The notes under the pieces are model-generated. The model was not told the origin of the DNA. It did not search any database and saw only the letters and a program-made list of their open reading frames with translations. Shown piece after piece: positions 1-6,005 of a DNA stretch of 6,005 bases. This stretch comes from Tannerella sp. GTDB taxonomy: Bacteria; Bacteroidota; Bacteroidia; Bacteroidales; Tannerellaceae. Numbering within the stretch: the first letter of the stretch is position 1; each line of letters starts with the position of its first letter. The stretch covers positions 1 through 6,005 of the forward strand of contig JAITMT010000324.1 of the NCBI GenBank assembly GCA_031277235.1, written 5' to 3'. The translations under genes were made by a program, and so were the position numbers.

Positions 1-206
1 ATTGGGAATTATTTTGGGCATTCCGTAGGAATGCATCGCTCGGTAGAAAGGCAATCCACACACGGGATGCATTCCGTACGGAATGCAACCGACAACGGGA
101 AACATTTTCTACCGAGCGATATTCCCTGACGGGAATAGAACTTGACAACCCTACCAAAGGAAGGGGATTCCCTCTCCTTTGGCAGGGCTGTCAAGTTCTA
201 AAATAA
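1..206. repeat. Copy 1 of a ~206-bp structured intergenic repeat
   Basis: This is the first copy of a non-coding repeat unit; the next copy begins at 207. Over the first ~158 bases the two copies differ at only about six positions, with no gaps. The unit is dense in nested inverted repeats: a 7-bp arm hairpin at 18-34, a 15-bp perfect inverted repeat pairing 35-49 with 106-120, a perfect 18-bp palindrome at 69-86 inside it, a 6-bp hairpin at 121-136, and a long hairpin at 136-200. The boundaries are approximate, because the window starts at or inside the unit and the array may continue to the left. It resembles the MITE-like or REP-like intergenic elements of Bacteroidota genomes. That class assignment is inference and the element's function is unknown. 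Small open frames across it on both strands look like artefacts of the repeat. Confidence 0.85.
136..200. repeat. Long imperfect hairpin at the end of repeat copy 1
   Basis: Positions 136-161 are complementary to 175-200. The 26-bp stem has two mismatches and encloses a 13-nt loop that is itself partly self-complementary. On one strand both mismatches are A opposite C; on the other they become G-U wobbles, so a bottom-strand RNA would fold better. The stem has no strong run of T immediately after it, only a short AT-rich stretch, so a terminator role is possible but unsupported. Copy 2 keeps the left arm and has lost the right arm. Confidence 0.75.
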
Positions 207-404
207 ATTGGGTATTATTTGGGGCATTCCGTAGGAATGCATCGCCCGGTAGAAAGGCAATCCACACACGGGATGCATTCCGTACGGAATGCAACCGACA
301 ACGGGAAACATTTTCTACCGAGCCATATTCCCTGACGGGAATAGAACTCGACAACCCTGCCAAAGAAGAGGGAATCCCCCCTCCTTCGGAGGGGTTAGGG
401 GAGG
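207..404. repeat. Copy 2 of the structured repeat, with a diverged 3' end
   Basis: This copy aligns with copy 1 at a constant offset of 206 from 207 to about 385. It retains the 224-240 hairpin, the perfect 18-bp palindrome at 275-292 and the 327-342 hairpin. The large inverted repeat (241-255 with 312-326) has two mismatches here but is perfect in copy 1. After about 385 the two copies diverge: the right arm of the long hairpin is replaced by a C-rich/G-rich module (376-404) that forms its own short hairpin. The right boundary is approximate. No coding capacity is credible. Confidence 0.85.
378..394. repeat. GC-rich hairpin module within repeat copy 2
   Basis: The arm cccctcc (378-384) pairs perfectly with ggagggg (388-394) around a 3-nt loop, and is followed by the G-rich stretch ttaggggagg (395-404). 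G/C-rich modules of this kind recur in intergenic DNA of Bacteroidota; that is a general recollection and no search was made. No T-run follows, so it is not called a terminator. Confidence 0.6.
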
Positions 405-412
405 CTTTAACC

Positions 413-476
413 TTTCTCCCGGGCGATATTCCCTGACGGGATAGAACTTGACAAACCTGTCTCCCAAGAGGGGAAG
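413..476. repeat. Partial third copy of the structured repeat
   Basis: From tttct at 413 onward this stretch aligns with copy 1 from 106 onward: the distal arm of the large inverted repeat, the attccc-tgac-ggga hairpin (428-441, one base shorter than in copies 1 and 2) and the agaacttgacaa word (443-454). The first ~105 bases of the unit are missing. Similarity fades after about 458, where a short different hairpin (tccc/ggga, 462-474) appears. The array therefore consists of two nearly complete copies and a truncated, more diverged one. Confidence 0.75.
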
Positions 477-499
477 TAACCGACACATTTTCATTGATA

Positions 500-536
500 T
501 GACTGTAGAACCACAGTCAATTCATATATCTATATG
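500..536. other. Two small hairpins in the AT-rich spacer
   Basis: The arms tgactgt (500-506) and acagtca (513-519) pair perfectly around a 6-nt loop. Just downstream, catata (523-528) pairs with tatatg (531-536) around two bases. They lie between the end of the repeat array and the left arm of the inverted-repeat segment. No T-run follows directly, so neither is a convincing intrinsic terminator. They could be operator-like dyads or chance structure in AT-rich DNA. Confidence 0.35.
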
Positions 537-559
537 ATAATCAATTATTTATATTTTCA

Positions 560-585
560 GTATAAAAAAAACGTCCCTTTTTTTT
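560..585 (+). repeat. Left arm of the 26-bp inverted repeat
   Basis: The arm reads gtata, then a run of A, the core cgtccc (572-577), and eight T. It is the reverse complement of 683-708 apart from position 565, and its inner 20 bases (566-585) match perfectly. Pairing stops on both sides (559 and 586), so the edges are sharp. The A8-cgtccc-T8 layout also makes the arm itself a small dyad. Confidence 0.85.
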
Positions 586-604
586 GTTAAAAATGTTTGA
601 GAAA

Positions 605-636
605 TGTTTTCATATCAAAAAAACGTTATATCTTTG
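605..636 (+). promoter_or_regulatory. Predicted Bacteroidota-type promoter driving the susC/susD-like operon
   Basis: The box TATCTTTG (629-636) matches the Bacteroides -7 consensus TAnnTTTG at every fixed position. About 18 bp upstream lies tgtttt (605-610), a weak match to the -33 TTTG element. The predicted transcription start is about 640-644, giving a leader of roughly 345 nt before the transporter ATG. No equally good -7 box was found between here and 988. The -33 match is poor, so activity may depend on an activator. Confidence 0.6.
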
Positions 637-682
637 CACGCCATTTACAAGAAGAAATGTAATTTTATACTGTCACATGACG

Positions 683-708
683 AAAAAAAAGGGACGTTTT
701 TTCTATAC
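683..708 (-). repeat. Right arm of the 26-bp inverted repeat
   Basis: The arm has eight A, the core gggacg (691-696), six T and then ctatac. It is the complement of the left arm with one mismatch at 703. In the orientation shown it lies about 40 nt inside the predicted transcript and could form only a weak A/U stem there, so it is unlikely to be a strong terminator. Confidence 0.85.
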
Positions 709-710
709 AA

Positions 711-827
711 ATGAATAGCAAGTATAATTGGAATAGAGAGTTAATAATATATGAAAATGGTTGTTTATTTACGGATATGTATGTTTTTTGGTCTAACATG
801 CTCCATGATGCAGACACGCAGTATTGA
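711..827 (+). CDS. Doubtful small leader ORF, 38 aa
   Basis: An ATG two bases after the right inverted-repeat arm opens a frame of 38 codons ending in TGA (825-827). The peptide starts MNSKYNWNRELIIYENG and ends ADTQY. It has no signal peptide or recognised domain, and I do not recognise it. It would be the first sizeable ORF on a transcript from the predicted promoter at 629-636, so it could be a leader peptide, a small protein or the remnant of a lost gene. The sequence is short and AT-rich and no clear ribosome binding site is visible, so chance is a realistic explanation. The overlapping minus-strand frame covering 665-886 is no more convincing. Confidence 0.2.
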   Translation: MNSKYNWNRELIIYENGCLFTDMYVFWSNMLHDADTQY

Positions 828-988
828 CGCAGGCGAACCGGTCGGCTATTCTTTTTTTTGTAATTTATCAAATTTCTAATATACAATAATTAATAAAGAT
901 TAAAGCCTATGGAGAGACATTTAATTTCAAGAACAGTTCAAACGTGTAAGAATCTTTTTAAACCTATTTTAAACTAAAAACAGTTATC

Positions 989-3900
989 ATGCAATTACAA
1001 AAACAAATGAAATGGAAAGTTTCCGCTTTCCGAGTTTTGAAATCCTTGCGGAACATGCTACCGGTAATAATGGGAAGTCTTTTCCTGTTGGCGAATACCG
1101 TATCCGCAGAAACAGCGGCGGCTCAGCAGCAAACCGCCAGAATCAGCGGTAAAATTGTGGATTCGTCCGGAGAGCCGTTGATTGGTGCAAGTGTTGTAGA
1201 AAAAGGAACTACAAACGGCGTAACGACCGATATTGACGGTAATTACACCTTGAACGTAGCCCCCGACGCTACGGTCGAAGTAAGTTTTATCGGTTTCCTG
1301 CCTGCTTCGTTCAAGGTGGTTTCCGGTAGAAGCGTGTACGATTTGCAGATGCAGGACGACACGCAATCGCTGGAAGAAGTAGTCGTGGTCGGTTACGGCG
1401 TCCAGAAGAAAAAACTGGTAACCGGAGCAACCATTCAGGTATCCGGCGAAAACATCCAGAGAATGAGTACCACCAACGCTTTCACGGCACTGCAAAGCCA
1501 GACGCCGGGCGTAAACATCGTTCAAAAGAACGGACAGCCGGGCGACGGCTACATTGTGAACATTCGCGGTTTGGGTACCAACGGCGAATCGAGACCGCTC
1601 TACGTTATTGACGGAGTTCCGGCAGGCAACGACGCACTGAACCAGATGTCTCCGGCGGATATCGAAACCATTGATATTCTGAAAGATGCTGCATCAGCGG
1701 CAATTTACGGCTCAAGAGCCGCCAACGGTGTGATTTTGATTACCACCAGACAGGGAAAAGCCGGCAAGCCCCGGATTTCCTACGACGCCTACTACGGACA
1801 GCAATACATGGTCAAAAGACCGGACGTGCTGAATGCCAAGGAATACATTCAGATCATGAACGAAAGGCAATTCAACGAGAATCTTCCCCTGTTTGACTGG
1901 GACAACCTGCTACCGGACGGAATGTATGACAAAGTCATGAGCGGCGAATGGACAGGAACCAACTGGATTGATGAAATGTATAATGAAGGAGCGGTCAAGC
2001 AAAACCATTCTTTCAACGTAACGGGCGGCGGCGATTATTCCAAATTTTCAATGGGATATTCCTATACCCAGCAAGACGGTATTCTGGGAGGACCGGCTCA
2101 GTCGAAATACAACCGGCACACGTTCCGCGTCAACAGCGACCATGTGTTGTTGAAAGTAAGGGATTTCGACGCGATTACCGTCGGCGAAACGCTCAACTCC
2201 TATTATCGCTCCAATCACGGCATCTCTACCGGAAATATTTATTGGAACGCTTTCCACAGCGCAATTGTCGCAAACCCGTTGCTGCCTGCTTACGACGCTG
2301 AAGGCAACTATTACGACTACTACGATAAAATGGCAGACGGCTGGACTTTGGACGGCGGCGCGGCTAACCCGGTCGGCTCCCTGACGACAAACTCGCAAGG
2401 CTTGAACTTCTACAGAAGTTATGGCTTGAGAGCCAGCGCATACTTGCAGATTCAGCCCATCAAGGGATTGATATTCAAATCGCTGTACGGCTATAACATG
2501 AGTGCAAATTCAGGACGTACCCAAAGCCAGATTTCCCGCTGGAATACCACATCGGAAACGACGACCGAAAGAGTGGACCAGAATCAAAGTATGGGTTACG
2601 ACTGGAATTTGACCAATACGTTGACGTATAGTTTTTCCATTGATAAAAACAACATTACCGCCCTGGTAGGTCAGGAGATTGCAAAGGGTGGCTATGGCGA
2701 AAACGTTAGCGCAGGTGCCAATATCAGCAAATTCAACATGGGCTGGAACTACGCCTGGGTAGATAATACGGATCCCACTTCGCTGGCAGAGCGTAGCGCC
2801 GGAGGAAATCCCTGGGGCGAAGGAAGCCGGGCTTCCTTCTTCGGACGTTTGATGTATGACTACAACGAAACCTATATGGCAACGTTGATTTTGCGTGCGG
2901 ACGGTTCGTCGAACTTTATGCGCGGAAACCGCTGGGGCTATTTCCCCTCCATTTCAGCCGGATGGATTATCAGCAACGAAGCCTTCATGGAAGGACTTAA
3001 AGGTACCGTGGACTTTTTGCGACTAAATGCAAACTGGGGACGGAACGGTAACGATGCCATCTCCAATTTTCAATATCTTTCGCAGTATAAGTATGATAAC
3101 GGAGCGGTTTATTTCTTCGGAGGCAGTAAACAGGAAGGAACGGAAGCCACCGGAGCCATTGCCGGCGTTTTGAAAAATCCGGACGTTACCTGGGAAACTC
3201 AACAGATGACGGACATAGGATTGGATGCCCGTTTCCTGCGCAACCGTCTGGGATTGACGTTCAACTACTATATCCGGGAAACCAAAGGCTGGTTACTGGA
3301 TGCTCCCATCAGTGCTACCTGGGGATTCGACCGTCCGAAAATGAACGGAGGCGCAGTTAGAAACAACGGTGCGGAACTGTCTCTGAGTTGGAACGATAAA
3401 GTGGGCGACTTCACCTACGGCATAAACCTCGGTGGCGACTACAACAAAAATGAAGTGACGGAGATTGAAAATGTCGCCGGAGTCATCAACGGACCGGATA
3501 ACCTGCTGAGTCAGGGAACTACTTTTATTTACCGTTTGCAGGTAGGCCAGCCGATGGGTTACTTCTATGTTTACAAGACCGACGGAATCCTTCAGAACCA
3601 AGCCGAAGCGGATGCCTACAATAAAGCCACAGGTTCCAATTCCCGTCCGGGCGACGTCCGCTTCGTGGATACGAACGGTTTGGATGAAAACGGAAAGTTA
3701 ACAGGCAAACCCGACGGTAAAATTGACCCGAATGACCGGACAAACATCGGTAACAGCAATCCCACCAGCAATCTCAGGCTCGCAATCAATCTGGGCTACA
3801 AGGGATTCGATTTCAGCGTAAACGGTATGGGCTCTTTCGGTCATCTGATCGCTAAATCCTACCGCCGCTTTGCCGACAGCCATTACGAAAACTATACCAC

Positions 3901-4258
3901 GGACGTGTTTGAACGCTGGGTCGGAGAAGGCACTTCCAACAAATGGCCCCGCCTGACAACCGGCAATCATCCCAACTATCAATTGGTTTCGGACATCTTC
4001 TTTGAAAAGGGAGATTTCTTCAGAATCCAGAACATTACGCTGGGTTACGATTTCAAGCAATTATTCCCCAAAATGCCGATGGGACGGGCGCGCATCTTTG
4101 TCAGCGCCGAAAATCTGCTCACTTTCACCGGCTATTCGGGCGTAGATCCCGAAAATGCCTATTCGGGCGACGACAATATCCGGTGGGCTTCCCATGTTGA
4201 TTTGGGAATGTATCCGGCAGCGAAATCTTTCCTGGCAGGAGTTAATTTAACATTTTAA
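989..4258 (+). CDS. SusC/RagA-family TonB-dependent outer-membrane transporter
   Basis: Complete 1089-aa transporter, a normal length for SusC proteins. It imports a ligand captured by the SusD partner across the outer membrane, powered by TonB-ExbBD. Domains in order: signal peptide (~1-40, hydrophobic core 24-36, cleavage probably near TVSA-ET); carboxypeptidase-regulatory-like domain (~51-125, with ISGKIVDSSGEPLIGASV and DIDGNYTL); TonB-box-like SLEEVVVVGYG (127-137); plug (~138-258) with the family motifs NIRGLG (191-196), PLYVIDGVP (203-211) and LKDAASAAIYGSRAANGVI (231-249); then the 22-strand barrel, including WGYFPSISAGW (649-659), an acidic DGKIDPNDR loop (909-917) and a terminal LTF with C-terminal Phe. 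The frame is intact throughout. Met7 (1007) is an alternative start; the first ATG was kept because neither has a clear ribosome binding site. There is no N-terminal STN domain, so FecA-type sigma/anti-sigma signalling is not indicated. The substrate cannot be read from the sequence. Confidence 0.97.
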   Translation: MQLQKQMKWKVSAFRVLKSLRNMLPVIMGSLFLLANTVSAETAAAQQQTARISGKIVDSSGEPLIGASVVEKGTTNGVTTDIDGNYTLNVAPDATVEVSFIGFLPASFKVVSGRSVYDLQMQDDTQSLEEVVVVGYGVQKKKLVTGATIQVSGENIQRMSTTNAFTALQSQTPGVNIVQKNGQPGDGYIVNIRGLGTNGESRPLYVIDGVPAGNDALNQMSPADIETIDILKDAASAAIYGSRAANGVILITTRQGKAGKPRISYDAYYGQQYMVKRPDVLNAKEYIQIMNERQFNENLPLFDWDNLLPDGMYDKVMSGEWTGTNWIDEMYNEGAVKQNHSFNVTGGGDYSKFSMGYSYTQQDGILGGPAQSKYNRHTFRVNSDHVLLKVRDFDAITVGETLNSYYRSNHGISTGNIYWNAFHSAIVANPLLPAYDAEGNYYDYYDKMADGWTLDGGAANPVGSLTTNSQGLNFYRSYGLRASAYLQIQPIKGLIFKSLYGYNMSANSGRTQSQISRWNTTSETTTERVDQNQSMGYDWNLTNTLTYSFSIDKNNITALVGQEIAKGGYGENVSAGANISKFNMGWNYAWVDNTDPTSLAERSAGGNPWGEGSRASFFGRLMYDYNETYMATLILRADGSSNFMRGNRWGYFPSISAGWIISNEAFMEGLKGTVDFLRLNANWGRNGNDAISNFQYLSQYKYDNGAVYFFGGSKQEGTEATGAIAGVLKNPDVTWETQQMTDIGLDARFLRNRLGLTFNYYIRETKGWLLDAPISATWGFDRPKMNGGAVRNNGAELSLSWNDKVGDFTYGINLGGDYNKNEVTEIENVAGVINGPDNLLSQGTTFIYRLQVGQPMGYFYVYKTDGILQNQAEADAYNKATGSNSRPGDVRFVDTNGLDENGKLTGKPDGKIDPNDRTNIGNSNPTSNLRLAINLGYKGFDFSVNGMGSFGHLIAKSYRRFADSHYENYTTDVFERWVGEGTSNKWPRLTTGNHPNYQLVSDIFFEKGDFFRIQNITLGYDFKQLFPKMPMGRARIFVSAENLLTFTGYSGVDPENAYSGDDNIRWASHVDLGMYPAAKSFLAGVNLTF

Positions 4259-4270
4259 TTGGTAACAAAC

Positions 4271-6005
4271 ATGAAAAAGATTATTTATTTGATAGCAATA
4301 GTATTTTTGCTTCCCGTTTTATCCGGTTGTGAAGACTTTCTGGATACGCAAAGTTATACGGCTAAAAATTCGGAGACGTTTCCCAGAACGGAGGAAGACG
4401 CCAACCAGATGCTTACCGGCGTTTATGCCGTTATGAATTTAATTACGAACAATGACTATGGTTCGTCTTACCTGCTGACTGCCGAATTGGCGTCGGACGA
4501 CCGCATGGGCGGCGGCGGCTCCAATGACAAACAATGGACGTCTATAAACCATTTGTTATATACGGATCCTACTCACTACAGAGATTTCTGGGCGCACCAT
4601 TATCAGGGCATTTCCCGTGCTACAGCCGCCATAACCGCATTGGAAACGATGGAGGAAGGCGACTTGAAGAACCAGAAACTCGGAGAAGCCAGAGTGTTGC
4701 GCGCCTTTTATTATTTCGAACTGGTTCAACTGCTGGGCGACGTACCCTTGATGAAAGCGGCTCCCGACAATGTCGGACAGGCGCTGGAATCACCCGCCCA
4801 GGCTTCGCAGGAAGAAATCTTTACTCAAATCGGCACCGACTTGTGGGAAGCCTATTCCGCAATGCCTACCGTCAAATGGAATACCTATCCGAGCGGTACA
4901 ATAACCAAATGGGCGGCTGCAGGCTTGCTGGCGCGCGCATGGCTGTTCTATACCGGATTTTATCAAAAATCTTCCATGCCGATAGACGGCGGAGAAGTAA
5001 CATCCGATCAGGTCGCTGCTGCACTGAAAGACTGCATGGACAATTCCGGGCATACCCTGATTTCCGATTTCCGTTCGCTTTGGACCTATACCAACTCGGT
5101 AACGAAGCCCGATTATCCGTTTGCCGCTGATGCCCCGACCTGGATATTGGACGGACAAAACAGCGAGCATATCTTTGTTGTCAAGAATATCGGCTTGAAT
5201 AACTGGGACGGTACCAAGTTGCGCTTTTCCAACTGGTTTGCAGTAGCCTTTGCCATCCGCAACGGTGGAGTCGACAATCGCTATCAATCTGTTTTCCCGC
5301 TGGGCGAAGGCTGGGGCGCAGGTCCCGTCAATTCCCGGTTGTGGGATCAATGGGCGACCGACGAACCCAATGACCCGAGGCGTAAAGCTTCCATTTACAA
5401 TGTAGAGGAAGAAGGATCCGGCTATGAGTACGGTGGCGATACGCAAATGGAAGAAACCGGACTTTGGCAGAAGAAAATCGTGGCTACCCGCGCTTACGGC
5501 AAGGGTGGCAATCCGACTGCGCTGTACAGTTCATTCTTCAGTGCGCCCGCTTATGAAGGTTACTCGGGCGATGACTTTCAGGTGGGAAATGCAGCCGACT
5601 TGCTTTTGCTTCGTTATGCGGATATTCTGCTGATGCACTCGGAAGTAACCAAAACTCCGGAAGGAATGAATCAGGTACGCGCCCGCGTAGGATTGCCTGC
5701 CGTGGCTTACAGCGACGAAGCGTTGCGCAAGGAACGCCGTCACGAGTTGGCTTTCGAAGGATTGCGCTGGGGCGATATCCGTCGCTGGGGCATTGCCGAA
5801 CAGGTGTTGAACGATATGTATAATATCCCGATTTACAGTTCCGGCGTTCTTACGACGATGAAACCGCAGGGCGGCGCCGGCGATGTGGCTGCCCGCTACC
5901 GGGCAACCAAAGGTTTCTTTATGATTCCGCAAAACGAGATTGATTTGGCGAACGGCGCCTTGAAACAAAACGCAGGCTGGGAAGGCACGGAAGCCTTATT
6001 CTCTT
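4271..6005 (+). CDS. SusD/RagB-family nutrient-binding outer-membrane lipoprotein (cut by window edge)
   Basis: The frame is open from ATG 4271 to the window end: 578 codons, no stop, no frameshift. The N-terminus MKKIIYLIAIVFLLPVLSGC is a lipoprotein signal peptide with lipobox LSGC, giving lipidated Cys20. The acidic ED after Cys20 fits the Bacteroidota surface-export signal. SusD-family landmarks: FLDT (23-26), the TPR-type helix EARVLRAFYYFELVQLLGDVPL (139-160), LLLLRYADILLMHSEV (444-459), RKERRHELAFEGLRWGDIRRW (486-506), and the C-terminal IPQNEIDL (552-559) followed by LKQNAGW (564-570). This last motif normally sits within a few residues of the end, so only the tail and stop codon are missing. 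It starts 12 bp after the transporter stop, indicating one transcript and a paired function as the lid over the SusC channel. A glycan ligand is common in the family but not proven here. Confidence 0.96.
   Translation, partial: MKKIIYLIAIVFLLPVLSGCEDFLDTQSYTAKNSETFPRTEEDANQMLTGVYAVMNLITNNDYGSSYLLTAELASDDRMGGGGSNDKQWTSINHLLYTDPTHYRDFWAHHYQGISRATAAITALETMEEGDLKNQKLGEARVLRAFYYFELVQLLGDVPLMKAAPDNVGQALESPAQASQEEIFTQIGTDLWEAYSAMPTVKWNTYPSGTITKWAAAGLLARAWLFYTGFYQKSSMPIDGGEVTSDQVAAALKDCMDNSGHTLISDFRSLWTYTNSVTKPDYPFAADAPTWILDGQNSEHIFVVKNIGLNNWDGTKLRFSNWFAVAFAIRNGGVDNRYQSVFPLGEGWGAGPVNSRLWDQWATDEPNDPRRKASIYNVEEEGSGYEYGGDTQMEETGLWQKKIVATRAYGKGGNPTALYSSFFSAPAYEGYSGDDFQVGNAADLLLLRYADILLMHSEVTKTPEGMNQVRARVGLPAVAYSDEALRKERRHELAFEGLRWGDIRRWGIAEQVLNDMYNIPIYSSGVLTTMKPQGGAGDVAARYRATKGFFMIPQNEIDLANGALKQNAGWEGTEALFS

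Larger units (their letters stand above)
560..708 (+). promoter_or_regulatory. Putative invertible promoter segment upstream of the susC-like gene
   Basis: A 26-bp inverted repeat with one mismatch (560-585 and 683-708) encloses 97 bp. The interior carries a -7 box matching the Bacteroides consensus, directed at the transporter gene. Established knowledge: in Bacteroides, promoters flanked by inverted repeats of about this size are flipped by site-specific recombinases, and some control SusC/SusD outer-membrane pairs. The orientation in this sequence would be ON. If inverted, the promoter would face the repeat array, where there is no credible minus-strand gene. No recombinase gene lies in the window, so it would have to act from elsewhere. 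Alternatives are a small MITE-like element that happens to carry a promoter, or a coincidental dyad, given the homopolymeric A and T tracts in the arms. Confidence 0.62.
641..988 (+). other. Predicted long 5' leader of the operon
   Basis: This is the stretch between the predicted transcription start and the transporter ATG. It is strongly AT-rich except for a short GC-richer patch around 813-846. It contains the right inverted-repeat arm and a 38-codon ORF. No known riboswitch class, tRNA or rRNA could be recognised. Small features near the gene include a gaac-a-gttc dyad (931-939) and two ttttaaac-type words (956-973). No purine-rich Shine-Dalgarno motif sits before the ATG, which is usual for this phylum. 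Confidence 0.4.

Noticed and set aside
1..476. CRISPR array
   Set aside because: The repeats are about 206 bp, internally palindromic and contiguous. There are no short regular repeats separated by unique spacers.
151..486. Minus-strand open frame of 111 codons over the repeats, with companions at 9-194 (minus) and 179-436 (plus)
   Set aside because: All lie in palindromic repeat DNA, where frames stay open on both strands. The translations echo the same words (for example RNASPGRK-like and LSRQGIS) and show no domain, signal or ribosome binding site.
560..708. Reading the inverted repeat as a single long transcribed stem or intrinsic terminator
   Set aside because: The predicted promoter lies between the arms, so the left arm would not be in the same transcript. 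The arms are mainly A/T with only six non-A/T-tract bases, and there is no compact GC stem followed by a T-run.
677..718. 13-codon ORF beginning MTKKKGRFF across the right inverted-repeat arm
   Set aside because: It is too short and made largely of the A and T tracts of the arm; there is no independent support.
665..886. Minus-strand 73-codon open frame in the leader
   Set aside because: It runs through the inverted-repeat arm and AT-rich leader in antisense to the operon, with low-complexity content and no recognisable features.
1058..4060. Minus-strand frames at 1058-1525, 2048-2398, 3293-3601, 3525-3743 and 3698-4060
   Set aside because: These are antisense shadows of the intact SusC-like coding sequence, which has unambiguous family motifs along its length.
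4534..5968. Frames at 4534-5130 (plus), 4790-5446 (minus), 5424-5633 (plus) and 5531-5968 (minus)
   Set aside because: These are shadows of the SusD-like gene, whose own frame from 4271 is open to the window end and carries the lipobox and SusD motifs.
6000..6005. Truncation of the SusD-like protein as a biological event
   Set aside because: The frame is still open at the last base and the C-terminal family motif is present, so the missing tail is simply outside the window.

Overview
The window looks like a member of the Bacteroidota, most likely order Bacteroidales. It holds a SusC-type TonB-dependent transporter followed after 12 bp by a SusD-type lipoprotein. The upstream DNA is AT-rich, has no clear Shine-Dalgarno sequence, and carries a -7 box that fits the Bacteroides TAnnTTTG consensus. 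Genus and species cannot be determined from the sequence.

Layout. Positions 1-476 are non-coding repeat DNA: two copies of a roughly 206-bp unit rich in nested inverted repeats, then a shorter third partial copy. Positions 477-559 are AT-rich spacer with two small hairpins. Positions 560-708 form a segment bounded by a near-perfect 26-bp inverted repeat (25/26 matches). Its 97-bp interior contains the promoter-like TATCTTTG box (629-636), pointing right towards the transporter. Positions 709-988 are the rest of a long leader, with a doubtful 38-codon ORF starting 2 nt after the right arm. Positions 989-4258 encode a complete 1089-aa SusC-like transporter. Positions 4271 to the window end encode a SusD-like lipoprotein that is open for 578 codons and cut off by the window edge very near its expected C-terminus.

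How it works together. SusC forms the outer-membrane barrel and TonB-gated channel. SusD is the surface lipoprotein lid that captures a nutrient, usually a glycan but sometimes a peptide or other ligand. The two are almost certainly co-transcribed. No glycoside hydrolase, sigma/anti-sigma pair, hybrid two-component system or recombinase lies in the window, so the substrate cannot be assigned.

The most interesting feature is the promoter between inverted repeats. This is the architecture of the invertible (phase-variable) promoters known to switch SusC/SusD genes and capsule loci in Bacteroides. As read here the promoter faces the operon (ON). Inversion would point it at the repeat array (OFF). 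This is an inference from sequence and could be tested with reads spanning the arms.
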